Translations under genes and position numbers: made by a program
Notes under the pieces: generated by a model
The model's input: only the letters and a program-made list of their open reading frames with translations
Told to the model about the DNA's origin: nothing
Database searches by the model: none
Shown here: in pieces, positions 1 to 6,326 of the stretch
How the letters are laid out: each line of letters opens with the position of its first letter
Numbering within the stretch: the first letter of the stretch is position 1
DNA from: Verrucomicrobiaceae bacterium
GTDB taxonomy: Bacteria > Verrucomicrobiota > Verrucomicrobiia > Verrucomicrobiales > Verrucomicrobiaceae
Reading direction: 5' to 3'
NCBI GenBank assembly: GCA_016795465.1
Contig: JAEUHK010000064.1
Coordinates: 1 to 56,848, forward strand
Length of the DNA: 56,848 bases

Positions 1-167
1 CGGGTGTCGAGGTAGCCGAGCTTGGAGAGATCCTGGACGATCTTTGCGACATGATGCTTTGAGATGTCAAAGGCAGTGGCGACTTCTTCGAGTTGGAATG
101 CCTCCCCCTTCACTGCGGCGAACATGAGGACGCGAAGTGAGTAGTCACTGTAAAGGCTTAGTTTCAT
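1..167 (-). CDS. Rrf2-family transcription regulator, NsrR-like (N-terminal part, runs off the window)
   Basis: Reading the minus strand from the ATG at 167 gives about 55 residues beginning MKLSLYSDYSLRVLMFAAVK and continuing through an EEVATAFDIS-KHHVAKIVQDLSKLGYLDT helix-turn-helix. This is the typical start of an Rrf2 winged-helix protein; the NsrR subgroup has the same 'TDYxLRxL ... VSRNHMVKIVxxLxxxGY' layout. The Fe-S cysteines that would prove an NO sensor lie beyond the window. The gene diverges from a globin gene, and an NsrR-type palindrome lies between them, so I infer an NO-responsive repressor of the adjacent globin genes. Confidence 0.8.
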   Translation of the reverse strand, partial: MKLSLYSDYSLRVLMFAAVKGEAFQLEEVATAFDISKHHVAKIVQDLSKLGYLDT

Positions 168-268
168 GGCGGTGAAGAGGTGGCGCGCTGGGCAGAGATA
201 CAAGATGCACTCAGTGCCCTTGATGCGCCATCGGAAGTCTAAAAGCGACAAGATCGTAGCTGACTCGA

Positions 269-291
269 AAGAAGTATAGTTTATGCTTCTT
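269..291. promoter_or_regulatory. NsrR-type operator (11-1-11 inverted repeat)
   Basis: Half-sites AAGAAGTATAG and TTATGCTTCTT are separated by one base. They match each other as an inverted repeat at 9 of 11 positions. The size and the outer AAG/CTT match the known NsrR site layout (11-1-11, outer AAG..., inner AT-rich). It lies between the divergent Rrf2 gene and the secreted globin gene, about 60 bases upstream of the latter. The function is inferred from sequence and context. Confidence 0.7.
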
Positions 292-351
292 TTAATGATG
301 CCGGTCTAAAAACGACCGAACTATACAAACCCAAAACCAAAACAGCCAGCC

Positions 352-951
352 ATGAGATCGATATTTGCCTCCCTCGCCACCACCGCCGTCGTGATGACAC
401 TGCTCGTGAACACGTCCTTTGCCGCAGATGCGGCAGCCGTCGCCAGCGAGTCCGCCACCAACACCGTCTGCCCGATCAGCGGCAAAGCAGTCGATCCTGC
501 CATCACCACTGAGTATGAGGGCCGTAAGTGGTCTTTCGCCAAGGATGCCTGCAAAACGAAATGGGTGGCGGCCCGGGAGAGCAGCCTCTACCACAAGCTC
601 GGAGGATGGAAGGCTATCGACGCTGCTGTAGATGCGTTTTATGTGAAGGTGCTCGCGGACAAGCGGGTGAACCACTTCTTTGAAGACATCAACATGTCGA
701 AGCAGCACCGGAAGCAGAAAGAGTTTCTCTCCGCAGCACTGGGCGGCCCTCTCCCATGGACCGGGAAGGACATGCGAAAAGCCCACGATGGCATGGGACT
801 CACCGAAGAGCATTTCAACGCCATCGCGGAAAACCTCATCGCCACGCTCAAAGATCTGAAAGTCAGTCAGGAACTCATCGACCAGGTGATCGCTGTCGTG
901 GCGGCCACGAAGGATGACGTCCTCGGCAGACCGAAGAAGGCCAGCAAGTAA
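352..951 (+). CDS. Secreted YHS-domain / truncated haemoglobin (group I-like) fusion
   Basis: A 199-residue protein. Residues 1-24 are a signal peptide ending SFA-A. Residues about 38-72 are a YHS-like metal-binding segment with Cys40 (VCPISGKAV) and Cys67. Residues about 79-190 are a truncated globin: LYHKLGGWKAI, FYVKVLADKRVNHFF with a B10-type Tyr, and KAHDGMGLTEEHF with His145 as the likely proximal haem ligand. The globin would be exported to the periplasm, which is unusual because most truncated globins are cytoplasmic. An NsrR-type operator upstream and a strong hairpin downstream suggest a monocistronic NO-induced gene. The family call is solid. Oxygen/NO chemistry and metal binding by the YHS part are inferred. 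Confidence 0.88.
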   Translation: MRSIFASLATTAVVMTLLVNTSFAADAAAVASESATNTVCPISGKAVDPAITTEYEGRKWSFAKDACKTKWVAARESSLYHKLGGWKAIDAAVDAFYVKVLADKRVNHFFEDINMSKQHRKQKEFLSAALGGPLPWTGKDMRKAHDGMGLTEEHFNAIAENLIATLKDLKVSQELIDQVIAVVAATKDDVLGRPKKASK

Positions 952-973
952 AGTCCATCGTCTTGTTGGTGAC

Positions 974-1017
974 ATGCCGTCGTGTGTGCTGGGAGTGCGC
1001 ACGGCGGCATTTCTTTA
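974..1017 (+). terminator. Rho-independent terminator after the globin gene
   Basis: The left arm ATGCCGTCGTG and the right arm CACGGCGGCAT pair (one G-U included), closing a hairpin that is followed by TTTCTTT. It starts 23 bases after the globin stop codon and isolates that gene from the HPP gene downstream. Confidence 0.75.
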
Positions 1018-1084
1018 GTTCTCTCAGTATCCAGGTCCTTGGTCCAATCCCCCAGTGAGAGCGCCCTCCGTTCGTCCTCCACTT

Positions 1085-1306
1085 ATGCGTTCATTTCCAT
1101 ATCTGCACCGCTGGCTCGGCATTGAGCTGATCGAAGTCAGTCTCGCGGAGAAGCTGGTTGCCACCCTTGGCGGGGGGCTTGCTTTGCTGGCCCTGGTCGG
1201 CATCACGACCTATGCGCTCCCTGGCGCAGGGGGAACAGCGGTGGTCGCCTCCATGGGGGCCTCTGCGGTGCTGCTCTTTGCCGTTCCGCATGGGGCGCTA
1301 TCCCAA
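1085..1306 (+). pseudogene. HPP-family membrane protein, 5' fragment
   Basis: From the ATG at 1085 (an in-frame GTG exists at 1055) the reading is MRSFPYLHRWLGIELIEVSL, then a hydrophobic helix, then ASMGASAVLLFAVPHGALSQ, the conserved N-terminal half of HPP-family four-helix membrane proteins. Homology stops abruptly at the Gln codon 1304-1306, after which a foreign AT-rich sequence begins and stops the frame at 1333. The C-terminal half resumes at about 2613. Some HPP proteins are implicated in nitrite transport in plastids and cyanobacteria, which fits the neighbouring NO-handling genes. The segment normally joining the halves (roughly 40-50 residues by family knowledge) is absent. Confidence 0.85.
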
Positions 1307-1393
1307 TTCTTTGGCGGCACTTGTAAAACTTAAATGCCGCGCCGAAGCGTCAAACGCGCGTAATAAATTAAGGGAAATATGAGAGAGCGACAT
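1304..1393 (-). pseudogene. AmpR-like LysR regulator, 5' fragment
   Basis: From the ATG at 1393 the minus strand reads MSLSHISLNLLRAFDASARH then LSFTSAAKEL. This is the canonical start of AmpR/GcvA-type LysR regulators ('LPLNALRAFEAAARHLSFTxAAxEL'). Coding similarity ends at the left junction after 30 residues, before the recognition helix is complete. It is divergent from the beta-lactamase with about 107 bases between starts, as in ampR-bla pairs. Without the effector and most of the DNA-binding domain it cannot work, so the beta-lactamase has probably lost its regulator here. Confidence 0.75.
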
Positions 1394-1500
1394 ATTGCGA
1401 TGGTTAACCCAATAGAAAAAGTATTGTTTAGCAAAATATATCATACTTTTACAACAGGAGAAACACAAGCTAGATTTGCCAATATAAATTGGAGTGAAAG

Positions 1501-2421
1501 ATGACAATTGTGCAAAACCTAAGCAAACGAAATTTTATTGCCGCAAGCCTCGGTGCGCTATTGATTGCGCCAAACCTAAGTGGCTGCGCCAATCGCAACA
1601 TTCGCGATTTCGCGGCCCTTTTTGCCGAAATCGAAAAGACCCATGGCGGGCGGCTTGGGGTTTGTGTGCTTAATACAAAGACCAGTGAGACTATAAACTA
1701 TCGCGGCGATTCGCTTTTTGCGCTTTGCTCAACATTCAAACTACCATTGGCGGCAATAATTTTGCGCGAAATTGAAAATGGCCGTCTTGATGCTGAAAAG
1801 GAAATTCCGATTGTGCAAAATGGCCTTAGAATCATTTCGCCAATGGTTCGCGAAAAGCTCGCTGGCGGCAAAATGCGAATTATTGATTTGGCGCACGAAA
1901 TTCAAACTACAAGCGATAATATCGCAGCCAATGCTCTGCTCGAATTGATCGGTGGGCCGCAAAAATTCACCCAAATAATGCGCGAAATGGGCGATAATGT
2001 GACCAATATTGAACGCATTGAGCCAAAAATGAACCTTGTTCTGCCTGGTGAAACCCGCGACACGACAAGCCCAAATGCAATTGCCCATACGGTGCAAAAA
2101 ATACTTTTTGGTGGCTTTTTAAAACCGGTTTCAATTCAAACTTTGGCGGATTGGATGATTGAAACCAAGACCGGAAGCAAACGTATTCGCGCGGGCCTAC
2201 CAAAAGATTGGCAAGCGGGCGATAAAACTGGCACTGGTATTGATGCGGAAATGCCCAATCGCTACAATGATATTGCCGTTGTTTGGCCGCCAAACAAAGC
2301 GCCATATATCATCGCCGCATTTTATGAAGGCCCAGGCTATTTTGACGATATGCGCGATATTGATCTTGAGGTTCTTGCAAAAGTTGGACGTGTGGCCACC
2401 GAAGTGATAATGTCTTCATAA
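1501..2421 (+). CDS. bla: Class A beta-lactamase, possible lipoprotein
   Basis: A 306-residue protein. Residues 1-30 form an export signal with a lipobox-like L-S-G-C at 26-29. The active-site motif is STFK at 77-80 (catalytic Ser77, preceded by Cys76). It is followed by SDN in QTTSDNIAAN, the omega-loop motif EPKMN and the KTG triad in GDKTGTG. All class A catalytic residues are present, so hydrolysis of beta-lactam rings in the periplasm is expected. Cys238, the disulfide partner used by serine carbapenemases, is not evident because the KTG is followed by TG. GGAG precedes the ATG at good spacing. Composition and the divergent ampR fragment mark it as foreign to the surrounding genome. Confidence 0.93.
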   Translation: MTIVQNLSKRNFIAASLGALLIAPNLSGCANRNIRDFAALFAEIEKTHGGRLGVCVLNTKTSETINYRGDSLFALCSTFKLPLAAIILREIENGRLDAEKEIPIVQNGLRIISPMVREKLAGGKMRIIDLAHEIQTTSDNIAANALLELIGGPQKFTQIMREMGDNVTNIERIEPKMNLVLPGETRDTTSPNAIAHTVQKILFGGFLKPVSIQTLADWMIETKTGSKRIRAGLPKDWQAGDKTGTGIDAEMPNRYNDIAVVWPPNKAPYIIAAFYEGPGYFDDMRDIDLEVLAKVGRVATEVIMSS

Positions 2422-2436
2422 TATTAGGAGTTTAAA

Positions 2437-2610
2437 ATGCGGATTGTCTTATTTGCTTTATTGGCCATTTTTGGCTTCGCCAATAGCGCTATGGCCGAGT
2501 GCCTTAAAGTAGAAGATGATTTGCAAATAAATCTAAGCGAAGGGCAAATTGCCTCGCTCAAGCAAATCTCTTTTGAGCGCAAGGAATTATTTGACGCGCT
2601 TTATGACACA
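2437..2610 (+). pseudogene. Small exported protein of unknown function, truncated at the right junction
   Basis: AGGAG lies before the ATG. The reading MRIVLFALLAIFGFANSAMA is a clear signal peptide, followed by ECLKVEDDLQINLSEGQIAS and KQISFERKELFDALYDT. The frame then runs into HPP-family DNA read in the wrong frame and stops at 2694. The native part is about 58 residues. I do not recognise the family. It follows the beta-lactamase by 15 bases and probably was its operon partner in the donor genome. Confidence 0.6.
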
Positions 2611-2612
2611 TC

Positions 2613-2981
2613 CATCCGCCTGGTGGTGCCACGGCGCTCACGGCTGTATTGGGTGGCAGCGCGATACGGGATCTTGGTTTTCACTACATGCTGATGCCGG
2701 TCATGGTCAATGCGCTCGCCATGGTGCTGCTCGCGGCGGCTATCAATTTCTTCTTCCCCTGGCGGCGCTATCCTGCCGTCTTCAACCGTCCAGCCGGGCT
2801 ACCACTCGCTGATCTATCGCACACTCTTCCTGCCCCCACACACGATGAGGTCGTCAAGGCGCTACGATCTCTGGATTCGTTCGTGGACATCAGCGAGGCG
2901 GACCTGCTCCACCTCGTCAGGCTTCTTCACTCCCACGATCCACGTCAGGCTGCGCCGCTCGCCAAAGAAAAAACACCATGA
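2613..2981 (+). pseudogene. HPP-family membrane protein, 3' fragment
   Basis: The frame opening at 2613 reads HPPGGATALTAVLGGSAIRD, containing the His-Pro-Pro motif that names the family. It continues with LGFHYMLMPVMVNALAMVLL, FFFPWRRYPAVF and a soluble tail ending with TGA at 2979-2981. It complements the 5' fragment at 1085-1306, so both are halves of one gene. The stop overlaps the start of the next globin gene (ATGA, 2978-2981), showing that the intact HPP gene was translationally coupled to it. An internal ATG-type start (2649) could at best make a fragment. Confidence 0.85.
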
Positions 2982-3451
2982 ACACAGACGATACTTTACA
3001 AGACCTCACCTCCCGCACCGACATCATCCGCCTCGTGGACGCCTTTTATGAACGCATCCGCCGTGATGAAAAGCTCGGCCCCATTTTCAACGACATCGCT
3101 CAGGTGAACTGGGAGACGCACCTGCCAAAGATGTATGACTTTTGGGACACGGTGCTCTTCGGCGCTGGCACCTTCCGAGGGAACCCTCTCGCCGCACACG
3201 CCAAGCTAGTCAGCACGGCAGATATGAGCAAAGCCAGCTTTGATCACTGGCTGGAGCTTTTCACCGCCACGGTCCATGATCTCTTCCAGGGAGCCAATGC
3301 CGCCGTCATCCTCCGCAGTGCCGAGGACATGGCCAACGTCATCTACAGCAAGATCAACCAAGTGCCCGATCCCCGCTTTGATCCCGCCAATCTGACTCCT
3401 GAGCAACGCGAGCGCTATGCACGCTACAAACAAACCGAGACACCCTCATGA
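2978..3451 (+). CDS. Group III truncated haemoglobin
   Basis: A 157-residue cytoplasmic protein with no signal peptide. The layout is that of group III (trHbP) globins: SRTDIIRLVDAFYERIRRD, then KLGPIFND, then LPKMYDFWDTVLFGAGTFRG, then NPLAAHAKL with His74 as the likely proximal ligand, then FDHWLELFTATV. It overlaps the HPP gene by 4 bases and its own stop overlaps the next start by 4 bases. Group III globins are linked to peroxide or reactive nitrogen chemistry. The NsrR-like gene, secreted globin and HPP protein support an NO/nitrite role, but the exact reaction is not known. Confidence 0.9.
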   Translation: MNTDDTLQDLTSRTDIIRLVDAFYERIRRDEKLGPIFNDIAQVNWETHLPKMYDFWDTVLFGAGTFRGNPLAAHAKLVSTADMSKASFDHWLELFTATVHDLFQGANAAVILRSAEDMANVIYSKINQVPDPRFDPANLTPEQRERYARYKQTETPS

Positions 3452-4674
3452 AATCACTCCTCGCTCTCCTTTGTCTCAGCATCACGCATCTCCACGCGCA
3501 GGAGTTTGACCGCTACGGCGGCTCCAAGGCGATCAAAGGAAGAGCCACGGGCTGGTTTCACATTGAGGAGGTGAAGGGGCGCTGGTTTTTCATCACGCCA
3601 GAGGGGCATGGCTACATCCCCATCGGCGTGAATCACGTCGGCACCTACTTCAGCGGTGGAGCGCAGAAGCTGCGACCCACGGAGCATAACTTTGTCAAAG
3701 AACGGCACGCTGGCAGCCTGAAGGCGGCTGCTGCGCATGTGGAGAAGCTAGTGCGTGACTGGGGCTTTAACTACGCGGGCTATGATGCACCGCCTCAGTT
3801 GCAGGAGACCATGCCTTTCTCCGTTGCATTCAAGCAGACGCAGACCTCGGGTGTGACGGTCTTCGGCCCGCCGCAATATGTGGATGTGTTTGCCCCGGAG
3901 TTCGCGGCGGACTTGGACAAACGCGTGGCGGAGTCCTGCGGGAAGCTGAGGGAGAACCGCTTTCTCCTCGGCTACTACCTCATCGACCTGCCGCGCTGGG
4001 GAGACTGGTCTTATCTGGACAACGAGGAAAAGAAGCAGGGCGTGAGCTGGCTTTCCTTTTTCCGAGGTCTGCCACCCGGCTCGCCCGGCAAGCTGGCGTA
4101 TGACAAGGCCACCCAAGGTGCTGCGGATCTCAAAGCCGCCGAACTCGCCTTCACAGCTGAGATCGCGGACCAGTCCTACCGCCTCACCGCCGAGGCCTTC
4201 CGGCGTCATGATCCGAACCATCTTGTGCTCGGCGAGCGGTTCGCAGGATCACGCCTCTTCCTGCCCGTGGTGGAGAGATCGGCGAAATACTTCCCCATCG
4301 TCGCCATCCAGCTTGAGGGTGATTTCGATGCAGCGACTTATCGCGACATCCATCAGCGCACAGGCAGGCCCATCATCAATGCGGATCATGTCGCCAACTT
4401 CCTCACGCCCACCACCCAGCGGGTGCTGGGCGGTGCTTTGAAAGACGAAGCCGAGGCCGCTGCGCTCTACGCCCGCTATCTCCGCGCCGCCTTCACGGAA
4501 CCGTATTTCATCGGCTACAACCGCTGCCAGCTCGCCTCCCGCATCTTTCAGGACGGCCCGCCCGCAGGGTGGAAGCAAGGCATCCTCGATCCTGCGGGCG
4601 AACCCTACCCGCTGCTGCTGAAGAGCATCATCACGACGAATCGCGAGGTGCTGGAAATGCTCTATCACCAGTAG
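3448..4674 (+). CDS. Secreted glycoside hydrolase-like protein (agarase-like TIM barrel)
   Basis: A 408-residue protein with a signal peptide (MKSLLALLCLSITHLHA-Q). The segment RWFFITPEGHGYIPIGVNHV is typical of the N-terminus of agarase/GH50-like clan A barrels in Planctomycetes and Verrucomicrobia. Later segments include WGFNYAGYD, RFLLGYYLIDLP and HLVLGERFAG (a possible acid/base Glu in GERF), and the protein ends LYHQ. Start and stop are tightly coupled to the globin upstream (ATGA) and to the acyltransferase downstream (16-base gap), so it may be co-transcribed with the NO genes, an odd pairing. The substrate is unknown; agar-type polysaccharide is only a family-level guess. Confidence 0.65.
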   Translation: MKSLLALLCLSITHLHAQEFDRYGGSKAIKGRATGWFHIEEVKGRWFFITPEGHGYIPIGVNHVGTYFSGGAQKLRPTEHNFVKERHAGSLKAAAAHVEKLVRDWGFNYAGYDAPPQLQETMPFSVAFKQTQTSGVTVFGPPQYVDVFAPEFAADLDKRVAESCGKLRENRFLLGYYLIDLPRWGDWSYLDNEEKKQGVSWLSFFRGLPPGSPGKLAYDKATQGAADLKAAELAFTAEIADQSYRLTAEAFRRHDPNHLVLGERFAGSRLFLPVVERSAKYFPIVAIQLEGDFDAATYRDIHQRTGRPIINADHVANFLTPTTQRVLGGALKDEAEAAALYARYLRAAFTEPYFIGYNRCQLASRIFQDGPPAGWKQGILDPAGEPYPLLLKSIITTNREVLEMLYHQ

Positions 4675-4690
4675 CAAAACGCCAGTCATC

Positions 4691-5878
4691 ATGATGAACC
4701 AACGCATCACCAGCATCGACGCCCTGCGGGGACTGGTGATGTTCACCATGATTTTCGTCAATGACCTCGTCTCCGCAGGTGCCATCGTGCCGGACTGGAT
4801 GATGCACTACGAGCTACGGCACAAGGACGCGAATGGCATGACGTTTGTGGACCTCGTGCTGCCCGCGTTCTTGTTCATCGTCGGCATGTCTATCCCGTTC
4901 GCGCTTGGCTCGCGACTCGACAAAGGCGAGCGCACTTGGGAAACCATGCTGCATGTGCTGCAACGAACGGCATCGCTCTTGTTCATCGGCGTGCTGATGG
5001 TGAATGGTGAACCTGATGCCACGAAGCTCGGCTGGTCGCCTGCACTGTGGGCTGTGCTGATGTTCGTCTCCGTCATCTTTGCATTTGGCTCTATCAAGTG
5101 GCTGCGCATCGCCGGACTCGGAGCGCTGCTATGGCTCGGCTACGTTTGGATTGGTCCGCACGACGAGCGACTCCTCACGCTCGCGCCCTTTCATCTGCGA
5201 TCGCAATGGTGGGGCATCCTCGGTCTCATCGGTTGGGATTACTTCGTGGGATGCATCGTGTTCCTCCTGTTTCGCGGTCATCGCACCGCGCTGCTCGGGT
5301 GCATGATGTTGCTTCTAGGATTGTTTGTCGCGGATCGCGAGGGTGTCTTCGACGGCCTCTGGCTAACGAACGTCGTCGGCATCGGTGACACCCTGGGAAC
5401 ACAAGGCGCAATCACCGTCGGCGGCGTGCTGCTTGCCTCCATCCTAAGAGCCCCGGAACTGAGCAGCATCACTGCGCGAGTCCGTTTTACGCTGCTGTTC
5501 ATCGTTGGCACATCGGCAGGTGCCCTGCTGCTGCAAGGAGCGTATGGCATCAACAAGAACGCCGCCACACCGAGCTACGGTCTCTGGGCCTGTGCCGTCA
5601 CCGCATCGCTGTGGCTGTTGCTTCATCTGATCAGTGACCTGCGCCCATTGCCATCCGTCAACAAACCCTTGGCTCTTGCAGGGCGAAACGTGCTCCTCGC
5701 ATATCTGCTCTCAGAGGCGCTGCCCTCGGTGTTGGAAGTCATGCAACTTGGCGGCTGGTATCACGGCCTGGCGCAACACAATCTGACGTGCGCAATTGCG
5801 CGCTCCGCGTGTTGCGCAGTGTTGCTGCTGGCTACGACGGTGGGGCTGAACCGGATCGGCTTCCATGTTCGGCTCTAG
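4691..5878 (+). CDS. DUF5009 / heparan-alpha-glucosaminide acetyltransferase-like membrane protein
   Basis: A 395-residue polytopic membrane protein. The opening RITSIDALRGLVMFTMIFVN followed by FVDLVLPAFLFIVGMSIPFA is diagnostic of the HGSNAT/YeiB-type acyltransferase family (DUF5009), in which an acyl group is moved across the membrane to a sugar. About nine or ten hydrophobic helices follow. A second ATG at 4694 could also serve as start. It is the last gene of the run from the HPP gene to here and is followed by an eroded sigma factor on the other strand. Confidence 0.82.
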   Translation: MMNQRITSIDALRGLVMFTMIFVNDLVSAGAIVPDWMMHYELRHKDANGMTFVDLVLPAFLFIVGMSIPFALGSRLDKGERTWETMLHVLQRTASLLFIGVLMVNGEPDATKLGWSPALWAVLMFVSVIFAFGSIKWLRIAGLGALLWLGYVWIGPHDERLLTLAPFHLRSQWWGILGLIGWDYFVGCIVFLLFRGHRTALLGCMMLLLGLFVADREGVFDGLWLTNVVGIGDTLGTQGAITVGGVLLASILRAPELSSITARVRFTLLFIVGTSAGALLLQGAYGINKNAATPSYGLWACAVTASLWLLLHLISDLRPLPSVNKPLALAGRNVLLAYLLSEALPSVLEVMQLGGWYHGLAQHNLTCAIARSACCAVLLLATTVGLNRIGFHVRL

Positions 5879-5882
5879 CCGA

Positions 5883-6183
5883 CTAGTCGTGTGTGTTTGA
5901 GCAAGAGCAACGTGACCGCTCCGTGAGCGAGGCCACGCATTCTTCCAGCGCGACGCGCGAGGCGGCGCAAGGCGACATTCTTTGTCACGCCAAAGGCCCA
6001 GCCCTAGAAATCCGCCGCTGCATCAAACTTCTCCCACAGCACGAGAATGACATCCTGCATCACCTCTGAAGCCACCTGCCGCGTGGGCACCAGCGACCGC
6101 ACAAATGTGTGCAACGCCACCTCGCTCTCCGCGTAGTGGCGGAGAAACTGGGCGTGGCGCTTGTGTTCGGATGGCGGGGACAT
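5883..6183 (-). pseudogene. ECF sigma factor remnant (Rhodopirellula/Verrucomicrobium type)
   Basis: From the ATG at 6183 the minus strand reads MSPPSEHKRHAQFLRHYAES, then FVRSLVPTR-QVASEVMQDVILVLWEKFD, a clear sigma-70 region 2 of the ECF type. An in-frame TAG sits at 6004-6006 after AADF. The reading continues as GWAFGVTKNVALRRLARR, then only a frame change restores ALEECVASLTERSR, which belongs to region 4. About 45 residues of the linker are missing and the end is cut. There are therefore three independent lesions: stop, internal deletion/frameshift and truncation. No anti-sigma neighbour is visible. Confidence 0.7.
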
Positions 6184-6326
6184 GGGTGGCTTACAACCTA
6201 GTCGTCGCCCGTCACCGCCTCATTTGCCGGAAAAATTTTTCAGGGGGTGGAACTGGCCGGAGGATGCTGCGCTCACGCGAGAGGCCATACTTGGTCAAGC
6301 CTGCGGCCTCATGAAGCTCCGGGATT

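Larger units (their letters stand above)
1307..2610. other. Foreign AT-rich segment replacing the middle of the HPP gene (ampR'-bla-orf')
   Basis: About 1.3 kb with visibly different composition: the line 1741-1800 has 26 G+C out of 60, against clearly GC-rich flanks. It holds the 5' end of an ampR-like gene (minus strand), a complete class A beta-lactamase (plus strand) and the 5' end of a small exported-protein gene. Both outer genes are cut at the junctions, and the host gene lacks its middle. No transposase, terminal repeat or target duplication is visible. The divergent ampR-bla arrangement is typical of Proteobacteria. Either an illegitimate replacement or an assembly chimera explains this; the sequence alone does not decide. 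Confidence 0.8.

Noticed and set aside
1055..1084. GTG start for the HPP fragment
   Set aside because: The 10 extra residues (RAPSVRPPL) do not resemble HPP N-termini; the ATG at 1085 fits the family start better.
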